Positions 18,331 through 27,884 are shown, numbered from the stretch's first letter. The stretch is DNA of 64,000 nt from Nostoc sp. S13 (GCF_029379315.1 NZ_JAQYWQ010000006.1:68317-132316), one strand, 5' to 3'. Numbers and translations: made by a program. The notes: a model not told the origin generated them from the letters alone.

Positions 18331-18606
18331 ATGGCAAATCTCAACCCCAGTCATCCTACCAAACAACTTCTAGCTGGCTACTGTGGCATTATCCTGGGAG
18401 GATTTGGGGTTCATAAGTTTATTCTAGGATATGCTTCAGAAGGCTTTATCATGTTGGTGATTTCTGTAGTTGGAGGTTCTTTCACCTACGGGATTGCCTT
18501 GTTAATTATGCAACTTGTAGGTTTAATTGAAGGCATGATTTACTTAAATAAGTCCCCTGAAGAATTCGTAAATACCTACTTTGTGAATAAGCAAGGCTGG
18601 TTTTAG
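18331..18606 (+). CDS. TM2 domain membrane protein
   Basis: The 91-residue protein has a TM2 domain: a first membrane helix beginning LAGYCGIILGGFGVHKFILG, a short turn and a second helix (ITYGIALLIMQLVGLIEGMIYL type). The GxFGxHxFxLG pattern is conserved. The function of bacterial TM2 proteins is not established. AAGGAG precedes the ATG by 9 bases. Confidence 0.88.
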   Translation: MANLNPSHPTKQLLAGYCGIILGGFGVHKFILGYASEGFIMLVISVVGGSFTYGIALLIMQLVGLIEGMIYLNKSPEEFVNTYFVNKQGWF

Positions 18607-19178
18607 AAACTTATATTTCACACTTGGATTACTGTGTGAAGTTATATCTCTTGAGTGTATCTTTGAAACAAATTTGTCAATGCTTACATTTACCAGAGAA
18701 TAAATTTCTTGCTAAGAGGATGTTTGAAAAGTATTTTTGGTAACATCAAAGCCTCCCAAACTTAACACACTGGAACCCCCTTCCCTACAAGGAAATGGGG
18801 GTTTCAAAGCCTCTCGACCTTTCTCTTAGAGGAATGGAAGCGGGGTTTTTAGTATACTTTGTGACTTTTCAAACAACCCTAAGAGCAATTTTTATTTGCT
18901 AGTTTTGTGATTGTGGCAGTTCATATTACTGTGGAACTACTCACCAAACGTCGAATCACAGCATTTTCCTGTCATCCAGTCAAACAAATAAAATTACAGA
19001 TTATAGGGCTATTTGCCGTTTTTACCTACTATATTATCCGTTTGTATAAGCTATCACAGACTGGAGAAATATATCTTTCTTTTATTAACTTCCCCTTGGA
19101 TAAACTTGTTTTTTGAGTAACTATTAATTGAAGTTATTGTGTACAGCATTTCTAAGTATAAAATTTTTGCTAAAAATT
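18607..19178. other. Gene-free stretch with a dispersed repeat
   Basis: Bases 18745-18850 hold a recurrent intergenic motif: GCCTCCCAAAC, then CCCCCTTCCCTACAAGG and AAATGGGGGTTTCAAAGCC, which can fold on itself. A related motif occurs near 49295-49332. A rightward frame at 18907-19116 shows no convincing coding features. Confidence 0.5.
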
Positions 19179-19373
19179 ATGAATCCTACTGCTATGCTAA
19201 CCATCAAACGTAAACAGATAATCTGGATCATTTTCTTGTTGTTGGGCTTTGGCTATTTCAGCGCCATGTCTAATTTAGAAATTCACAATTTTTGGAAAAG
19301 CCTAATTGTCCTCATGCCAATGCAGGTGGTAGCTATTATTTATGTGACTTACCTACGCTGGAACCGAGGTTGA
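19179..19373 (+). CDS. Small two-helix membrane protein
   Basis: From ATG 19179 the product has 64 residues. A short basic N-terminus (LTIKRKQ) is followed by the membrane helix IIWIIFLLLGFGYFSA, then by a second hydrophobic helix SLIVLMPMQVVAIIYVTYL ending in RWNRG. Topology and length look like a real small membrane protein, but I recognise no family. A longer frame from 19128 is less plausible. Confidence 0.45.
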   Translation: MNPTAMLTIKRKQIIWIIFLLLGFGYFSAMSNLEIHNFWKSLIVLMPMQVVAIIYVTYLRWNRG

Positions 19374-19508
19374 CACTCAAGGAAGTACGATAAATTAAGA
19401 AATTTAATATGGTTGACATACAGTCGTAGTTCCATATTTCGCCTACGCTCAAATTAGAGACGCTTTTAGTCAGGCGTTGAATTTCTGTAGCGAATCTAAA
19501 CACTTGCC

Positions 19509-22052
19509 ATGCAACTTGTCCCAAAAACTAAGCTAGCCCCAGAACTTGCCCCAATCCTAGAGAAAATTATTCTCGATGTTGGGGGCATGAAGTGTGCTGG
19601 GTGTGTGAACGCAGTAGAGCGACAGCTAACCCAACATCCAGGAGTCAAGAGTGCCTGTGTGAACCTGGCCACAGAGGTAGCAGTTGTAGAGTCAGAAACT
19701 GGTGCGGTAGATGGAAATGCACTAGCACAGCGATTAACAGCCGTTGGATTCCCGACTCAACAGAGAAAAGCTAGTGGCACACTAGCAGGCGAGATATCTA
19801 CCTTACCAGACCCAGTAGAACGACAACGCCGAGAAATGAACTCTTCTATTAGGCAGTTGGCGATCGCTGCGGTGTTGCTGGTATTGTCGGGAAGTGGACA
19901 TTTTGGTAATCTTGGTAGCTCAATACTGCCAGTGCTAAATAACATCTGGTTTCACTGTGGACTAGCAACAGTGGCGCTATTAATTCCCGGTCGCCCGATT
20001 TTAATAGATGGCTGGCTGGGCTGGCGGCGAAATGCGCCGAACATGAATACCCTGATCGGATTAGGAACACTGACAGCTTACATTGCTAGTTTAGTCGCGC
20101 TGCTCTTTCCCCAAATGGGTTGGGAGTGCTTCTTTGACGAACCAGTAATGATGCTGGGTTTTATTCTTTTGGGAAGAACATTAGAGCAACAAGCTAGAGG
20201 TCGCGCCGCCGCCGCATTTAGGAAATTGCTAGCACTCCAGCCACTCTTAGCGCGATTGATTGCCAACCCGGAGAAAGTCGGAGTGGGATCTTCTAGTGTA
20301 GAGATTCCTGCTGAACAGGTGCGTGTTGGTGAATGGTTACAAGTGCTACCAGGTGATAAAATCCCTGTTGATGGTGAAGTAGTGGTTGGTCAAACAACGG
20401 TCGATGAGTCAATGCTGACTGGGGAAGCAGTACCAGTAATCAAGCAACCGGGAGATATAGTGACAGGGGGGACGCTAAATCAGTCAGGAGCGATCGCTAT
20501 TCAGGCAACCCGTACTGGAAGTGATACAACTTTAGCTCAAATTGTCGCTTTAGTAGAAGCCGCCCAAACTCGGAAAGCCCCGGTACAGAAATTAGCAGAT
20601 ACAGTCGCTGGTTACTTTACCTACGGTGTGCTGACAGCATCTGTATTGACATTTGTCTTTTGGTACTTTTTCGGCACTCACATCTGGACTGATATCACCA
20701 TGTCTGGTGGTATGGAAATGATCAGCCACGCTGACCACTCCGTACAGACGCGATTAATCGCGTCTCCCCACTCCCCCCTATTAATCAGCTTAAAACTAGC
20801 GATCGCAGTTATGGTAGTCGCCTGTCCTTGTGCTTTAGGACTTGCTACACCAACAGCCATTCTTGTCGGGACTGCTATGGGCGCAGAACGGGGTCTGTTA
20901 ATCAAAGGCGGCGACGTTTTAGAAAAAGTACACCAGTTAGACACCGTAGTATTTGATAAAACTGGTACTTTGACCACAGGTAATCCCACCGTCACAGATT
21001 GTCTGTTAATTTCACAAATGGGGAGTGGAGAGTTGGGAGTGAGCAGTGGGAATCCCTACTCTCTAATACAACTAGCAGCAGCCGTAGAAAGCGGTACTCA
21101 CCACCCCCTAGCAAAAGCGATTCAGCAAGAAGCACAACAGCAGCAGTTATCTATTCCAGAGGCTGTGGACTTTCACACGGAACCAGGATTAGGGGTGTCT
21201 GCTGTGGTAGAGGGCACAGTTGTATTGTTGGGTAACTGGGACTGGTTGAATTGGCACAGCATTGCTATTAGTGAAACTGCACAACAGGTAGCAGAGGATT
21301 TGGCAACAAATGGTAAAACAGTGGTTTGCGTAGCAATTGGGGGAACTTTAGCTGGGCTAATTGCTGTTTCTGATACCTTAAGACCAGATGCCCGCTCCAC
21401 CGTAGACAAATTGCGTCAGATGGGCTTACGGGTAATGTTGCTCAGTGGCGATCGCCCAGAAGCAGCTAGCGCGATCGCCAAACAACTAGGATTAGATAGC
21501 GCTGATGTAATAGCAGGTGTCCCCCCAGCGAAAAAAGCAGCTGCAATACAATCTCTCCAGTTAGGAGGAACAAGAGGACAAAAAGACAAGGCGACAAAGA
21601 AAACTCCTAACTCCTCACTCCTAACTCCCCACTCCCCATTACCCCTTATCCCCAAAGGGAACCCCACCTTCCCTACTTCCCACTCAGTAGTCGCAATGGT
21701 GGGAGATGGAATCAACGATGCTCCAGCTTTATCCCAAGCAGATGTCGGAATTGCTTTACACTCCGGGACAGATGTGGCGATGGAAACTGCTGAAATTATC
21801 CTAATGCGCGATCGCTTAAACGATGTCGTCGAATCTATTCAGCTTAGTCGCGCCACTTTCAACAAAATCCGCCAAAATTTATTCTGGGCTTTTGCATATA
21901 ATACAGTTGGCATTCCTTTAGCAGCTGGTGTTTTGTTCCCTAGCCTGGGTTTTGTCCTTAATCCATCTGGTGCTGCTGCATTAATGGCTTTTAGCTCTGT
22001 TAGCGTCGTCACAAACTCAATATTATTACGGCGATTAGCTCATCACGCGTAA
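19509..22052 (+). CDS. Copper-type P1B ATPase with repeat-derived insertions
   Basis: This heavy-metal translocating ATPase is probably a copper pump of the CtaA/PacS type. It has an N-terminal HMA domain with GGMKCAGC (Cys29 and Cys32), the actuator motif TGEAVP, the membrane CPC motif (VACPCALG, near residue 438), the phosphorylation site DKTGTLT (near 483), HP in the N-domain (THHPLAKAI) and [10 protein letters not shown] (near 733). At 847 residues it is about 80-90 longer than usual. The excess falls in three segments encoded by intergenic-type repeats, at about residues 411-425, 504-514 and 686-726. All core motifs are intact, so it may still work. Confidence 0.92.
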   Translation: MQLVPKTKLAPELAPILEKIILDVGGMKCAGCVNAVERQLTQHPGVKSACVNLATEVAVVESETGAVDGNALAQRLTAVGFPTQQRKASGTLAGEISTLPDPVERQRREMNSSIRQLAIAAVLLVLSGSGHFGNLGSSILPVLNNIWFHCGLATVALLIPGRPILIDGWLGWRRNAPNMNTLIGLGTLTAYIASLVALLFPQMGWECFFDEPVMMLGFILLGRTLEQQARGRAAAAFRKLLALQPLLARLIANPEKVGVGSSSVEIPAEQVRVGEWLQVLPGDKIPVDGEVVVGQTTVDESMLTGEAVPVIKQPGDIVTGGTLNQSGAIAIQATRTGSDTTLAQIVALVEAAQTRKAPVQKLADTVAGYFTYGVLTASVLTFVFWYFFGTHIWTDITMSGGMEMISHADHSVQTRLIASPHSPLLISLKLAIAVMVVACPCALGLATPTAILVGTAMGAERGLLIKGGDVLEKVHQLDTVVFDKTGTLTTGNPTVTDCLLISQMGSGELGVSSGNPYSLIQLAAAVESGTHHPLAKAIQQEAQQQQLSIPEAVDFHTEPGLGVSAVVEGTVVLLGNWDWLNWHSIAISETAQQVAEDLATNGKTVVCVAIGGTLAGLIAVSDTLRPDARSTVDKLRQMGLRVMLLSGDRPEAASAIAKQLGLDSADVIAGVPPAKKAAAIQSLQLGGTRGQKDKATKKTPNSSLLTPHSPLPLIPKGNPTFPTSHSVVAMVGDGINDAPALSQADVGIALHSGTDVAMETAEIILMRDRLNDVVESIQLSRATFNKIRQNLFWAFAYNTVGIPLAAGVLFPSLGFVLNPSGAAALMAFSSVSVVTNSILLRRLAHHA
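20742..20778 (+). repeat. Palindromic repeat inside the P-type ATPase gene
   Basis: The sequence GTACAGACGCGATTAATCGC continues GTCT and then a CCCCACTCCCC tract. The same palindrome is complete in the intergenic copy at 24795-24822. Here it is translated in frame into the loop just before the CPC-bearing helix. Confidence 0.9.
21020..21050 (+). repeat. Heptamer-type repeat inside the P-type ATPase gene
   Basis: GGGGAGTGGAG-AGTTGGGAGTGAG-CAGTGGG is the same kind of GAGTGGG repeat seen at 24326-24387. It is translated as [10 protein letters not shown] in the nucleotide-binding domain. Confidence 0.75.
21583..21660 (+). repeat. CTCCTAA/CTCCCCA heptamer repeats inside the P-type ATPase gene
   Basis: The tract AACTCCTAACTCCTCACTCC-TAACTCCCCACTCCCCA is translated as [12 protein letters not shown]. 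It lies between AAIQSLQ and [12 protein letters not shown], where relatives need only a few residues. Confidence 0.85.
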
Positions 22053-22188
22053 AACACTCTTTTACACCTCAAATTTCCCAGCACAAATCTTGCTTATTCC
22101 GATCTCAAGTTAAACTGAATCCCCCCGTCAGATTTTACGCAGCTTAAAAAGCCTCTTGAGAGACTTACCAAAGCTATCATAGCTACTG

Positions 22189-22215
22189 GAGTAGAACGGC
22201 CATGTTCTACTCTTT
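22189..22215 (+). terminator. Probable terminator after the P-type ATPase gene
   Basis: A 9-bp perfect stem GAGTAGAAC/GTTCTACTC with a 6-base loop is followed by TTT. It lies 137 bases after the ATPase stop and 63 before the FHA gene. Confidence 0.5.
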
Positions 22216-22277
22216 CAAGGTATTATGCAATTTTAAAGCTTATTTAGATCAGCACCACAGATTTATGGTGCGTGAGA

Positions 22278-22775
22278 ATGGCAGGATACGATAGTAAACA
22301 AATCTTGATCAATCACAGTTCCACCGATTTGTCAATGGCAGCCGAAACCAATGAAAACCATCTATTGATTATTGAAGACGATCAAGGTCGCAAAGAATTT
22401 TCTCTGGAGCACCCCGTCTACTCTATCGGTAGAGATCGTGAGTGTAATATCCGTTTGATGTCGCAGTTTGTCTCGCGCCGCCATGCCACATTAGTGAGAT
22501 TGCCGCGAGAGCATAATAGTCATAGCTACTATTACCGGATTGTAGATGGCGATGCTAAAGGTAAGCCTAGTTCCAACGGTTTGATGATTAATGGACGTAA
22601 GATACCAGCTCACGATCTAAAAAATGAAGACGAAATCGTTTTTGGGCCTCAAGTACGTGCTATTTATTACCTTTTAAGAAACAATCAGCGTTTGGGACAA
22701 ACGGATTCGAGTGAGTACGACATTACACTAATAAACCCCGGTATGGCCGAGGATTTAGAGGATGTGGGAGAGTGA
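22278..22775 (+). CDS. FHA domain protein
   Basis: The roughly 165-residue protein consists mainly of a forkhead-associated domain, a phosphothreonine-binding module. Key residues are YSIGRDRECNIRL (the GR motif), VSRRHATL (SxxH) and SNGLMINGRK (the NG motif). FHA proteins act in signalling by Ser/Thr kinases. The target is unknown. I chose ATG 22278; a GTG two codons upstream is possible. A C-terminal acidic tail (MAEDLEDVGE) follows. A hairpin with CCCAC/GTGGG lies just after the stop. Confidence 0.88.
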   Translation: MAGYDSKQILINHSSTDLSMAAETNENHLLIIEDDQGRKEFSLEHPVYSIGRDRECNIRLMSQFVSRRHATLVRLPREHNSHSYYYRIVDGDAKGKPSSNGLMINGRKIPAHDLKNEDEIVFGPQVRAIYYLLRNNQRLGQTDSSEYDITLINPGMAEDLEDVGE

Positions 22776-22850
22776 ATTATAACTACCAATCACAATATGA
22801 GAATCCCACAGCTTCAAGTCGTGGGAATGTCAATACAATCACTAAAGCTA

Positions 22851-23198
22851 TTATCCCGCCAGACTTTCAATCAAATGCCAATGGCGGCTACTTTCAATAG
22901 CCTGCTTGATAAATTCAAACATTTGTCGGCAATAATTATCTAGTTTGAGTGGTAGTTCTTCATTTTTAATCACAATACTCATTCGGGTTTCTGTTTCAGT
23001 AGATTTTGATTTATCAATCAGTACTTCTACAGTGACTAATTTAGGAAAAGGAACATTGCCGGGAACCTCACGAGCGATAATGTACTCGGCCGTATGGTAT
23101 TGAATATCCAACTGAGAGTCCTGTAGAAGTTCTACAAGTAACGGCTGGAGATTGTCACTAGGAACAGAAACAATAAATAAACAGGTATAGCGAGCCAT
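22851..23198 (-). CDS. Conserved cyanobacterial hypothetical protein
   Basis: The 115-residue soluble alpha/beta protein begins ARYTCLFIVSVPSDNLQPLL, continues HTAEYIIAREVPGNVPFPKL and a strand VTVEVLIDKSKS, and ends in helices (LDNYCRQMFEFIKQAIESS). It has no signal or membrane segment. The composition looks like a genuine conserved protein, but I cannot assign a family or role. It is convergent with the FHA gene. Confidence 0.7.
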   Translation of the reverse strand: MARYTCLFIVSVPSDNLQPLLVELLQDSQLDIQYHTAEYIIAREVPGNVPFPKLVTVEVLIDKSKSTETETRMSIVIKNEELPLKLDNYCRQMFEFIKQAIESSRHWHLIESLAG

Positions 23199-23402
23199 AA
23201 TAGCCCCACGCCTTGCAACACTCTGTCCATCCTATAATAGCGAAGCATCTGAACGGAAAGTCATTAAAAAAGCAAAGTTTTTCAGTTTTGAGATCAGGCA
23301 TTAGCAAGATATACAGTCACATCTGTTCTATCGACAACGAAAGTGCCGTAAGCTAAAAGTTTGATCAAAAACTTTACAATAAAGGTTTGGCTGAGGTAGA
23401 AA

Positions 23403-24323
23403 ATGAAAGTCGCAATTACTGGAGCAACAGGATTTGTTGGTAGTCGTTTAATACAACGACTCCACGGGGAAGGTAATAAAATAGTAGTATTAACTCGGAA
23501 CACCGCCTTTGCTCAAAAGGTTTTTCCATCTGAGGCTTTCCCGAATCTAGAAATTGTTGCCTATACACCAAATGTCTCTGGTTCTTGGCAAAATGTCATC
23601 GCTACTTGTGATGGCGTAGTTAATTTGGCAGGAGAACCCATTGGTGAAGGACGCTGGACACCAGAACGCAAACAAGAAATCCTCAATAGCCGAAAGTTAG
23701 GTACACAAAAAATAGTTGAAGCAATAGCCAACGCTAACCCCAAACCAATTGTGTTAATTAACGCTTCGGCTATTGGCTACTACGGCACTAGTGAAACGGC
23801 AGCCTTTGATGAAACAAGTCTATCTGGTAACGATTTTCTCGCCCAAGTCTGCCAAGCTTGGGAAGCAGAAGCGAAAAAGGTAAAAGATGCTGGTGTACGG
23901 TTGGTAATTCTGCGTTTTGGGATTGTTCTGGGCAATGGTGGTGCTTTAGGTAAAATGATTTCGCCTTTCAAACTCTTCGCTGGTGGCCCGATTGGCAGTG
24001 GCCGCCAGTGGTTCTCATGGATTCATGTAGACGACTTAGTTAACCTGATTGTGCAAGCTTTAACTAAACCGGAAATAGAAGGCGTATATAATGCCACTGC
24101 CCCTAACCCAGTCCGCATGGCAGATTTAAGCCAAACTTTAGGACGAGTAATGAATCGCCCTTCTTGGTTGCCCGTTCCGGCTTTTGCGATCGAAGCTCTT
24201 TTAGGAGACGGGGCTATAGTAGTTTTAGAAGGTCAACAAGTCATCCCCAAACGCACCGTGGAAACAGGCTTTGAGTACAAATATCCTAATTTGCAATCAG
24301 CGTTAACGCAAATTCTTAATTAA
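23403..24323 (+). CDS. TIGR01777-type NAD(P)-dependent epimerase-like protein
   Basis: The 306-residue Rossmann-fold protein begins MKVAITGATGFVGSRL, the nucleotide-binding GxxGxxG. It has GDGVVNLAGEPIGEGRW-type residues (here CDGVVNLAGEPIGEGRW), INASAIGYYG with the SDR tyrosine, and FSWIHVDDLV. This is the TIGR01777 family, once called SulA homologues or cell-division inhibitors in cyanobacteria and linked to thylakoid proteins. The substrate is unknown. The length is normal. Heptamer repeats follow directly after the stop. Confidence 0.9.
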   Translation: MKVAITGATGFVGSRLIQRLHGEGNKIVVLTRNTAFAQKVFPSEAFPNLEIVAYTPNVSGSWQNVIATCDGVVNLAGEPIGEGRWTPERKQEILNSRKLGTQKIVEAIANANPKPIVLINASAIGYYGTSETAAFDETSLSGNDFLAQVCQAWEAEAKKVKDAGVRLVILRFGIVLGNGGALGKMISPFKLFAGGPIGSGRQWFSWIHVDDLVNLIVQALTKPEIEGVYNATAPNPVRMADLSQTLGRVMNRPSWLPVPAFAIEALLGDGAIVVLEGQQVIPKRTVETGFEYKYPNLQSALTQILN

Positions 24324-24325
24324 AA

Positions 24326-24387
24326 GGGAGTGGGGAGTGGGGAGTGGGGAGTGGGGAGTGGGGAGTGGGGAGTGGGGAGTGGGGAGA
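24326..24387 (+). repeat. Heptanucleotide tandem repeat (GAGTGGG)
   Basis: There are about 8-9 near-perfect units of GAGTGGG directly after the epimerase gene. Such arrays are typical short tandemly repeated repetitive sequences of Nostocales and vary in copy number between strains. Confidence 0.95.
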
Positions 24388-24402
24388 TGAGGGAGAAATC
24401 AG

Positions 24403-24441
24403 CAATGCCCAATGCCCCATGCCCAATGCCCAATGCCCAAT
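24403..24441 (+). repeat. Heptanucleotide tandem repeat (CAATGCC)
   Basis: There are about five units of CAATGCC with one variant (CCATGCC). They lie just 8 bases before the end of the leftward membrane protein gene. The same unit recurs at 44017-44046. Confidence 0.9.
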
Positions 24442-24448
24442 CCTTTGA

Positions 24449-24694
24449 TTATTGACTAGAGGGAAATTTCCTGGAAACCCAACTGATAATACCGCTCAGA
24501 ATGGCACCGCCCATGAGGATGCCGATCGCTGGATTAAACACGGGTTGCCACAGTTTATGCCACAAATCCAAACCCAAGTTTACTCCCACCCCATCTCCGA
24601 TCGCAGCTATCATTAACCAGCCAAAGCCAAACAAAACTAAAAAAACATCTGCGACTAAAACCATGTTTAGCCAATTTAACAATTTATCTTTCAT
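24449..24694 (-). CDS. Small membrane protein, two helices
   Basis: The 81-residue protein has two hydrophobic helices: VLVADVFLVLFGFGWLMIAA and, after a short loop with LGLDLWHKLWQPVFNPA, IGILMGGAILSGIISWV. It ends in a basic tail. It looks like a genuine conserved small membrane protein of cyanobacteria. No family name or role can be given. Confidence 0.65.
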   Translation of the reverse strand: MKDKLLNWLNMVLVADVFLVLFGFGWLMIAAIGDGVGVNLGLDLWHKLWQPVFNPAIGILMGGAILSGIISWVSRKFPSSQ

Positions 24695-24794
24695 CTATCG
24701 TTTGATCTAATCGCACAAAATTTTAGGAATAGTAACTAAGTGATGGATAAGTCAGAAGTGAGGATTGCAGGCTTGAATTTAACTCCTCACTCCT

Positions 24795-24822
24795 GTACAG
24801 ACGCGATTAATCGCGTCTGTAC
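24795..24822. repeat. Perfect 28-bp palindromic dispersed repeat
   Basis: GTACAGACGCGATTAATCGC followed by GTCTGTAC is self-complementary over all 28 bases. The same core occurs at 20742-20765 inside the P-type ATPase gene, and a shorter relative (CAGACGCG...CGCGTCTG) at 29472-29494. Confidence 0.95.
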
Positions 24823-25245
24823 TCATTCTTCAAACAGCCAATTTCTGACTTTTGTCAAACTCTGCCAATCTGGTTTTCTAGTTAAACCGTCTTCAATACT
24901 ATTTTTTATTTCATCACTCCATTCTTCATTGACAAACATTAACTGCTGTGCTATGTCAATGTGTTCGCGCAAACCTTTTTGACCTGTTTCTAGCATTGCT
25001 AAGGCAAGATTGACTCTAGCCTGGGGATCTTGTGGATTTAACTTGACTGCCTTCTGTGCAGCTTTGTAAGCCAAGTTGGGTTTGTTATCGAGTAGATATA
25101 ACCACGCCAAACAAATCCAAGCAGCACTAGTTTTAGGAGCGCGATCGCATACTTCTTTAAACACAGGGATTAAAGAATCTACTGCTTCTCCTGCTTTATA
25201 GCGTTCTAAACCTGTATCAAACAGGGATTCAACTGTATTAGTCAT
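24823..25245 (-). CDS. TPR-repeat protein
   Basis: The 140-residue soluble protein has two to three tetratricopeptide repeats in residues 30-110 (AAWICLAWLYLLDNKPNLAY, KAVKLNPQDPQARVNLALAM). A C-terminal region with WSDEIKNSIEDGLTRKPDW follows. It probably acts as a protein-interaction module. The palindrome and heptamer repeats flank both ends of the gene. It is not linked in an operon to the next gene, because 130 bases of repeats separate them. Confidence 0.8.
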   Translation of the reverse strand: MTNTVESLFDTGLERYKAGEAVDSLIPVFKEVCDRAPKTSAAWICLAWLYLLDNKPNLAYKAAQKAVKLNPQDPQARVNLALAMLETGQKGLREHIDIAQQLMFVNEEWSDEIKNSIEDGLTRKPDWQSLTKVRNWLFEE

Positions 25246-25373
25246 TGGTCATTGGTCGTTAGTCATTGGTCATTGGTCATTGGTCACTTGTACTAAGCCT
25301 TGCCGTTGGCGCAGCCTCTCGTAGAGAAGTATTGGTCGTTTGCAAAGGACAAAGGACAAATGACAAATGACAA
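25246..25373. repeat. Repeat block: CATTGGT heptamers, GC-rich palindromic unit, ACAAATG heptamers
   Basis: Units of CATTGGT (about six) are followed by TTGCCGTTGGCGCAGCCTCT and then by GACAAAG/GACAAAT units. The whole block fills the gap between the TPR gene and the Fe-S carrier gene. Confidence 0.85.
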
Positions 25374-25375
25374 TA

Positions 25376-25732
25376 TTACACCCCAAATGACTTACCGCAA
25401 CCGCAAGTTTGGTTGGCATTGGGGTTTGTAAATTGGAAGCCACCGCCAATCATGGCATCGCTATAATCGAGCATTAAACCGTAGAGATATAATAAGCTCT
25501 TGCGATCGCTAACAATTTTGAAGCCATCATAGTCAAAAACTTCATCTTCAGGGCTGATTTTGCTGGTGTCTTCAAAATCCATCATGTAAGACATCCCAGA
25601 ACAGCCACCCTGACGGACTCCTACCCGTAAGCAAAAGTCTGTACCTTGCCTGTCCCGGAGGGATTTTACCTGGTGCAATGCGGCTTCGCTCAACAGAATT
25701 CCGCGTTGTTGAGCCTGAATTGCTTGTGTCAT
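25376..25732 (-). CDS. A-type iron-sulfur carrier (IscA/SufA/HesB family)
   Basis: The 118-residue protein carries the three conserved cysteines of A-type carriers: GGCSGM in the middle and CGCG near the C-terminus ([10 protein letters not shown]). Such proteins accept Fe-S clusters, for example from the SUF scaffold encoded at 7.3-12.3 kb, and pass them to apo-proteins, including photosystem I-type targets. The length is normal. The start ATG at 25732 agrees with family members. It is transcribed alone. Confidence 0.92.
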   Translation of the reverse strand: MTQAIQAQQRGILLSEAALHQVKSLRDRQGTDFCLRVGVRQGGCSGMSYMMDFEDTSKISPEDEVFDYDGFKIVSDRKSLLYLYGLMLDYSDAMIGGGFQFTNPNANQTCGCGKSFGV

Positions 25733-26061
25733 CTGCTTTTTAAACTCCTTAATTAGTCTAAGCGTTAACCTGTATTGGCTTGTTAATGCCTGTGGGTTGC
25801 TCGTTGAGTGTTTTTGTATTCATTCTAGCGGCTTAGATGTCGCTAGATGCCAAATTGTAAACACTCCGTTAAAAGCGGCCAAAAATTTTTATTCTAGAAT
25901 TGAGAGACTTAGTGTGTTTATAGATTCGCTATTTTTGAAGTTCAAGTCTTGCGGCAGCCTGAGAAGCAACCATCCTTCAGGTGCAGCCATCAAAACTTAA
26001 TCTGAGGCTAGCTATCCCCCAAAGTTTACTTCCAAATTGCTTCTTTTGATTAACTTACTCT
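25733..26061. other. Gene-free spacer between divergent genes
   Basis: About 330 bases hold the promoters of the Fe-S carrier gene (leftward) and the large conserved gene at 26062 (rightward). I see an imperfect inverted pair CTAGCGGC-TTAGATG-TCGCTAG near 25826 but no recognisable operator. Confidence 0.4.
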
Positions 26062-27690
26062 ATGACAAGTTTTAATCGCTCTACCAGTCGTCGGTTGAAG
26101 AAATTAACTCAAATTCCTTCTGTATGGGAGGGCGATCGCCGTCCGTTGTCATCACCAAACCAGCACTCAGACTCAGAGGCAAAAGGAGAATGCATTCTTT
26201 GGGTAGATTACTCCCAAGGTATTGTCCGAGGAATGGACGTGGTAGCTTCAGATATCGGCCCAGAAGCAATAGTTCGCACCTTAATGCAAGCAATGGAGCA
26301 TCCCCAGAGTCCGGCAAGACCTGCCAGACCCCAAAGAATTATAGTCAGAGACCGGGAGATCCAATTTTACCTGCGGGGGGTGCTGCAAGATTTGGATATC
26401 GCCATCGACTACGCACCGGAACTACCTTTAATTGACGAACTGTTTCGCGGGTTCACCGACATCCTCGATAGTCAAACCCCCGACTTACCCCCACAGTATG
26501 CACAAATCTTGCGAGAGAAGGCATTTGCAATTTGGCAAGCGGCACCTTGGGAATTTTTGAAAGAACAGCAAATTTTGTCAATCGAAATTAATAAGTGGGA
26601 TGTTGGTACACTCTACGCCTCAGTCATGGGAATGCTGGGAATGGAGTATGGGATTTTGTTTTATCGCTCAGAAGAGTCTTTAAAACAGTTTCGCGCCGCA
26701 GTTTTAACAGATGAAGAATCAACGGAGCATCTAGAAGAAGCATTCCTCAAGCAAGATTGCCTGTTTCTCACTTTTGAGAGTGCTGATGAAACCGATGAAG
26801 ATGAGGATGAAGAAGGAGATTTGGCGGATCTGCCATTATCAGAAATTGACCCGACTTTCGGTAATATCCACCCATTAGAAGGACTACGGTCTGTTTTGTA
26901 TGACGAAGAAGCACTGGTAATGTTCGTTGCGCTCGAAAGCCTGAGCCGCTTTATTCGCGATCACCGACGCCAGCTTCATGAGGACATCTTCTCTACCCTC
27001 AGCCGTCGCTATCGCATATCTTTGCCGCAGTCGGAATCAACTAAATCTGTGGCTGTGACAGTCTCTACCATGTCCCAGTTAGCAGCAGAATTAGAGGAAA
27101 TGGCAGGCCTTGATGTCGATGATCAAGAGATTGAGAATCTTGATTTCCAATCATTGCAAGATGACTTGATACCAGAAGATTCCTTCCTCAGCTTAGGTGT
27201 GGTTTCCTGGGAAATGTTGGAATACCTGCGGAAGGGAATCAGCTACCATCCGGCTGGTGAAATCAAACAAGTGGGTGATGGTTTGCCGGTGATTTTAATT
27301 CAAACTTCCCGGCCCAAGGCTAAAATTGTAATTGAAAAAATTGAAGCAGCAGGCGGACTGAGAGCAATTTGCTTTAATCCAGGTGCCGACCCCTTCGATG
27401 GCGATCGCTATGACCTGGGTTTATTACAAACTCAAAATGGCGAATTGTTCCTATTCGGTGAATTTTTAGATGAAGATCCTATTCATGTAGAAGCCCGAAA
27501 AAAATGGAATCAGCGCTGTAAAAATACTAAGGGCTACTGTGGCTTAATTATTGCCAAAGGACTAACAGGAGCTTCCCGTGGTAATCCTCAGTTACGAGAT
27601 ATGATGGCTTTGTTTGAAGGGCGATCGCTCTCACCTAAAGATTTAGGTATTGGCACTCTTCAACTGATGCCCCAACTTAAATTTGAATAG
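26062..27690 (+). CDS. Large conserved cyanobacterial protein of unknown function
   Basis: The 542-residue soluble protein has an N-terminal domain (about 40-260: ECILWVDYSQGIVRGMDVVA, QRIIVRDREIQFYLRGVLQD), a very acidic linker (DETDEDEDEEGDLADLP, about 248-265) and a central helical domain. A C-terminal alpha/beta domain with LQTQNGELFLFGEFLDEDP and WNQRCKNTKGYCGLIIAKG completes it. I believe this is the cyanobacterial family annotated with DUF6930/DUF7309-type domains, but I am not certain. There are no membrane or catalytic motifs I can name. It has its own terminator downstream. Confidence 0.75.
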   Translation: MTSFNRSTSRRLKKLTQIPSVWEGDRRPLSSPNQHSDSEAKGECILWVDYSQGIVRGMDVVASDIGPEAIVRTLMQAMEHPQSPARPARPQRIIVRDREIQFYLRGVLQDLDIAIDYAPELPLIDELFRGFTDILDSQTPDLPPQYAQILREKAFAIWQAAPWEFLKEQQILSIEINKWDVGTLYASVMGMLGMEYGILFYRSEESLKQFRAAVLTDEESTEHLEEAFLKQDCLFLTFESADETDEDEDEEGDLADLPLSEIDPTFGNIHPLEGLRSVLYDEEALVMFVALESLSRFIRDHRRQLHEDIFSTLSRRYRISLPQSESTKSVAVTVSTMSQLAAELEEMAGLDVDDQEIENLDFQSLQDDLIPEDSFLSLGVVSWEMLEYLRKGISYHPAGEIKQVGDGLPVILIQTSRPKAKIVIEKIEAAGGLRAICFNPGADPFDGDRYDLGLLQTQNGELFLFGEFLDEDPIHVEARKKWNQRCKNTKGYCGLIIAKGLTGASRGNPQLRDMMALFEGRSLSPKDLGIGTLQLMPQLKFE

Positions 27691-27854
27691 TTGCACGAAT
27701 TTCTCTAATCCTCAATCTCAACTTGTGGCTATAAGAAGTTAAGTAGATGTGTATTTGATTTGCATATTAACCGCACTCAGTGCTGTTAGGGGATAGCTAA
27801 GGTTTAGTCCGTCCTAAATGAAGTAAAAAGTACTCAGGATTTTTGTGGTCTTTT

Positions 27855-27884
27855 AACCGGAGGCGGAGTGTCTCCGGCTTTTTT
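27855..27884 (+). terminator. Intrinsic terminator
   Basis: The stem CCGGAG/CTCCGG with a 9-base loop is followed by CTTTTTT. It is 165 bases downstream of the large conserved gene. The intervening segment has several short stems, so this could also terminate a small RNA. Confidence 0.75.

Noticed and set aside
18907..19116. Rightward frame of 69 codons
   Set aside because: It has no family features, a doubtful start and an AT-rich setting.
24326..24441. Direct repeats that could suggest a CRISPR array
   Set aside because: The units are 7 bases long and contiguous without spacers; they are short tandem repeats.
24740..24982. Rightward frame of 80 codons
   Set aside because: It translates the palindrome at 24795 and the antisense of the TPR gene.
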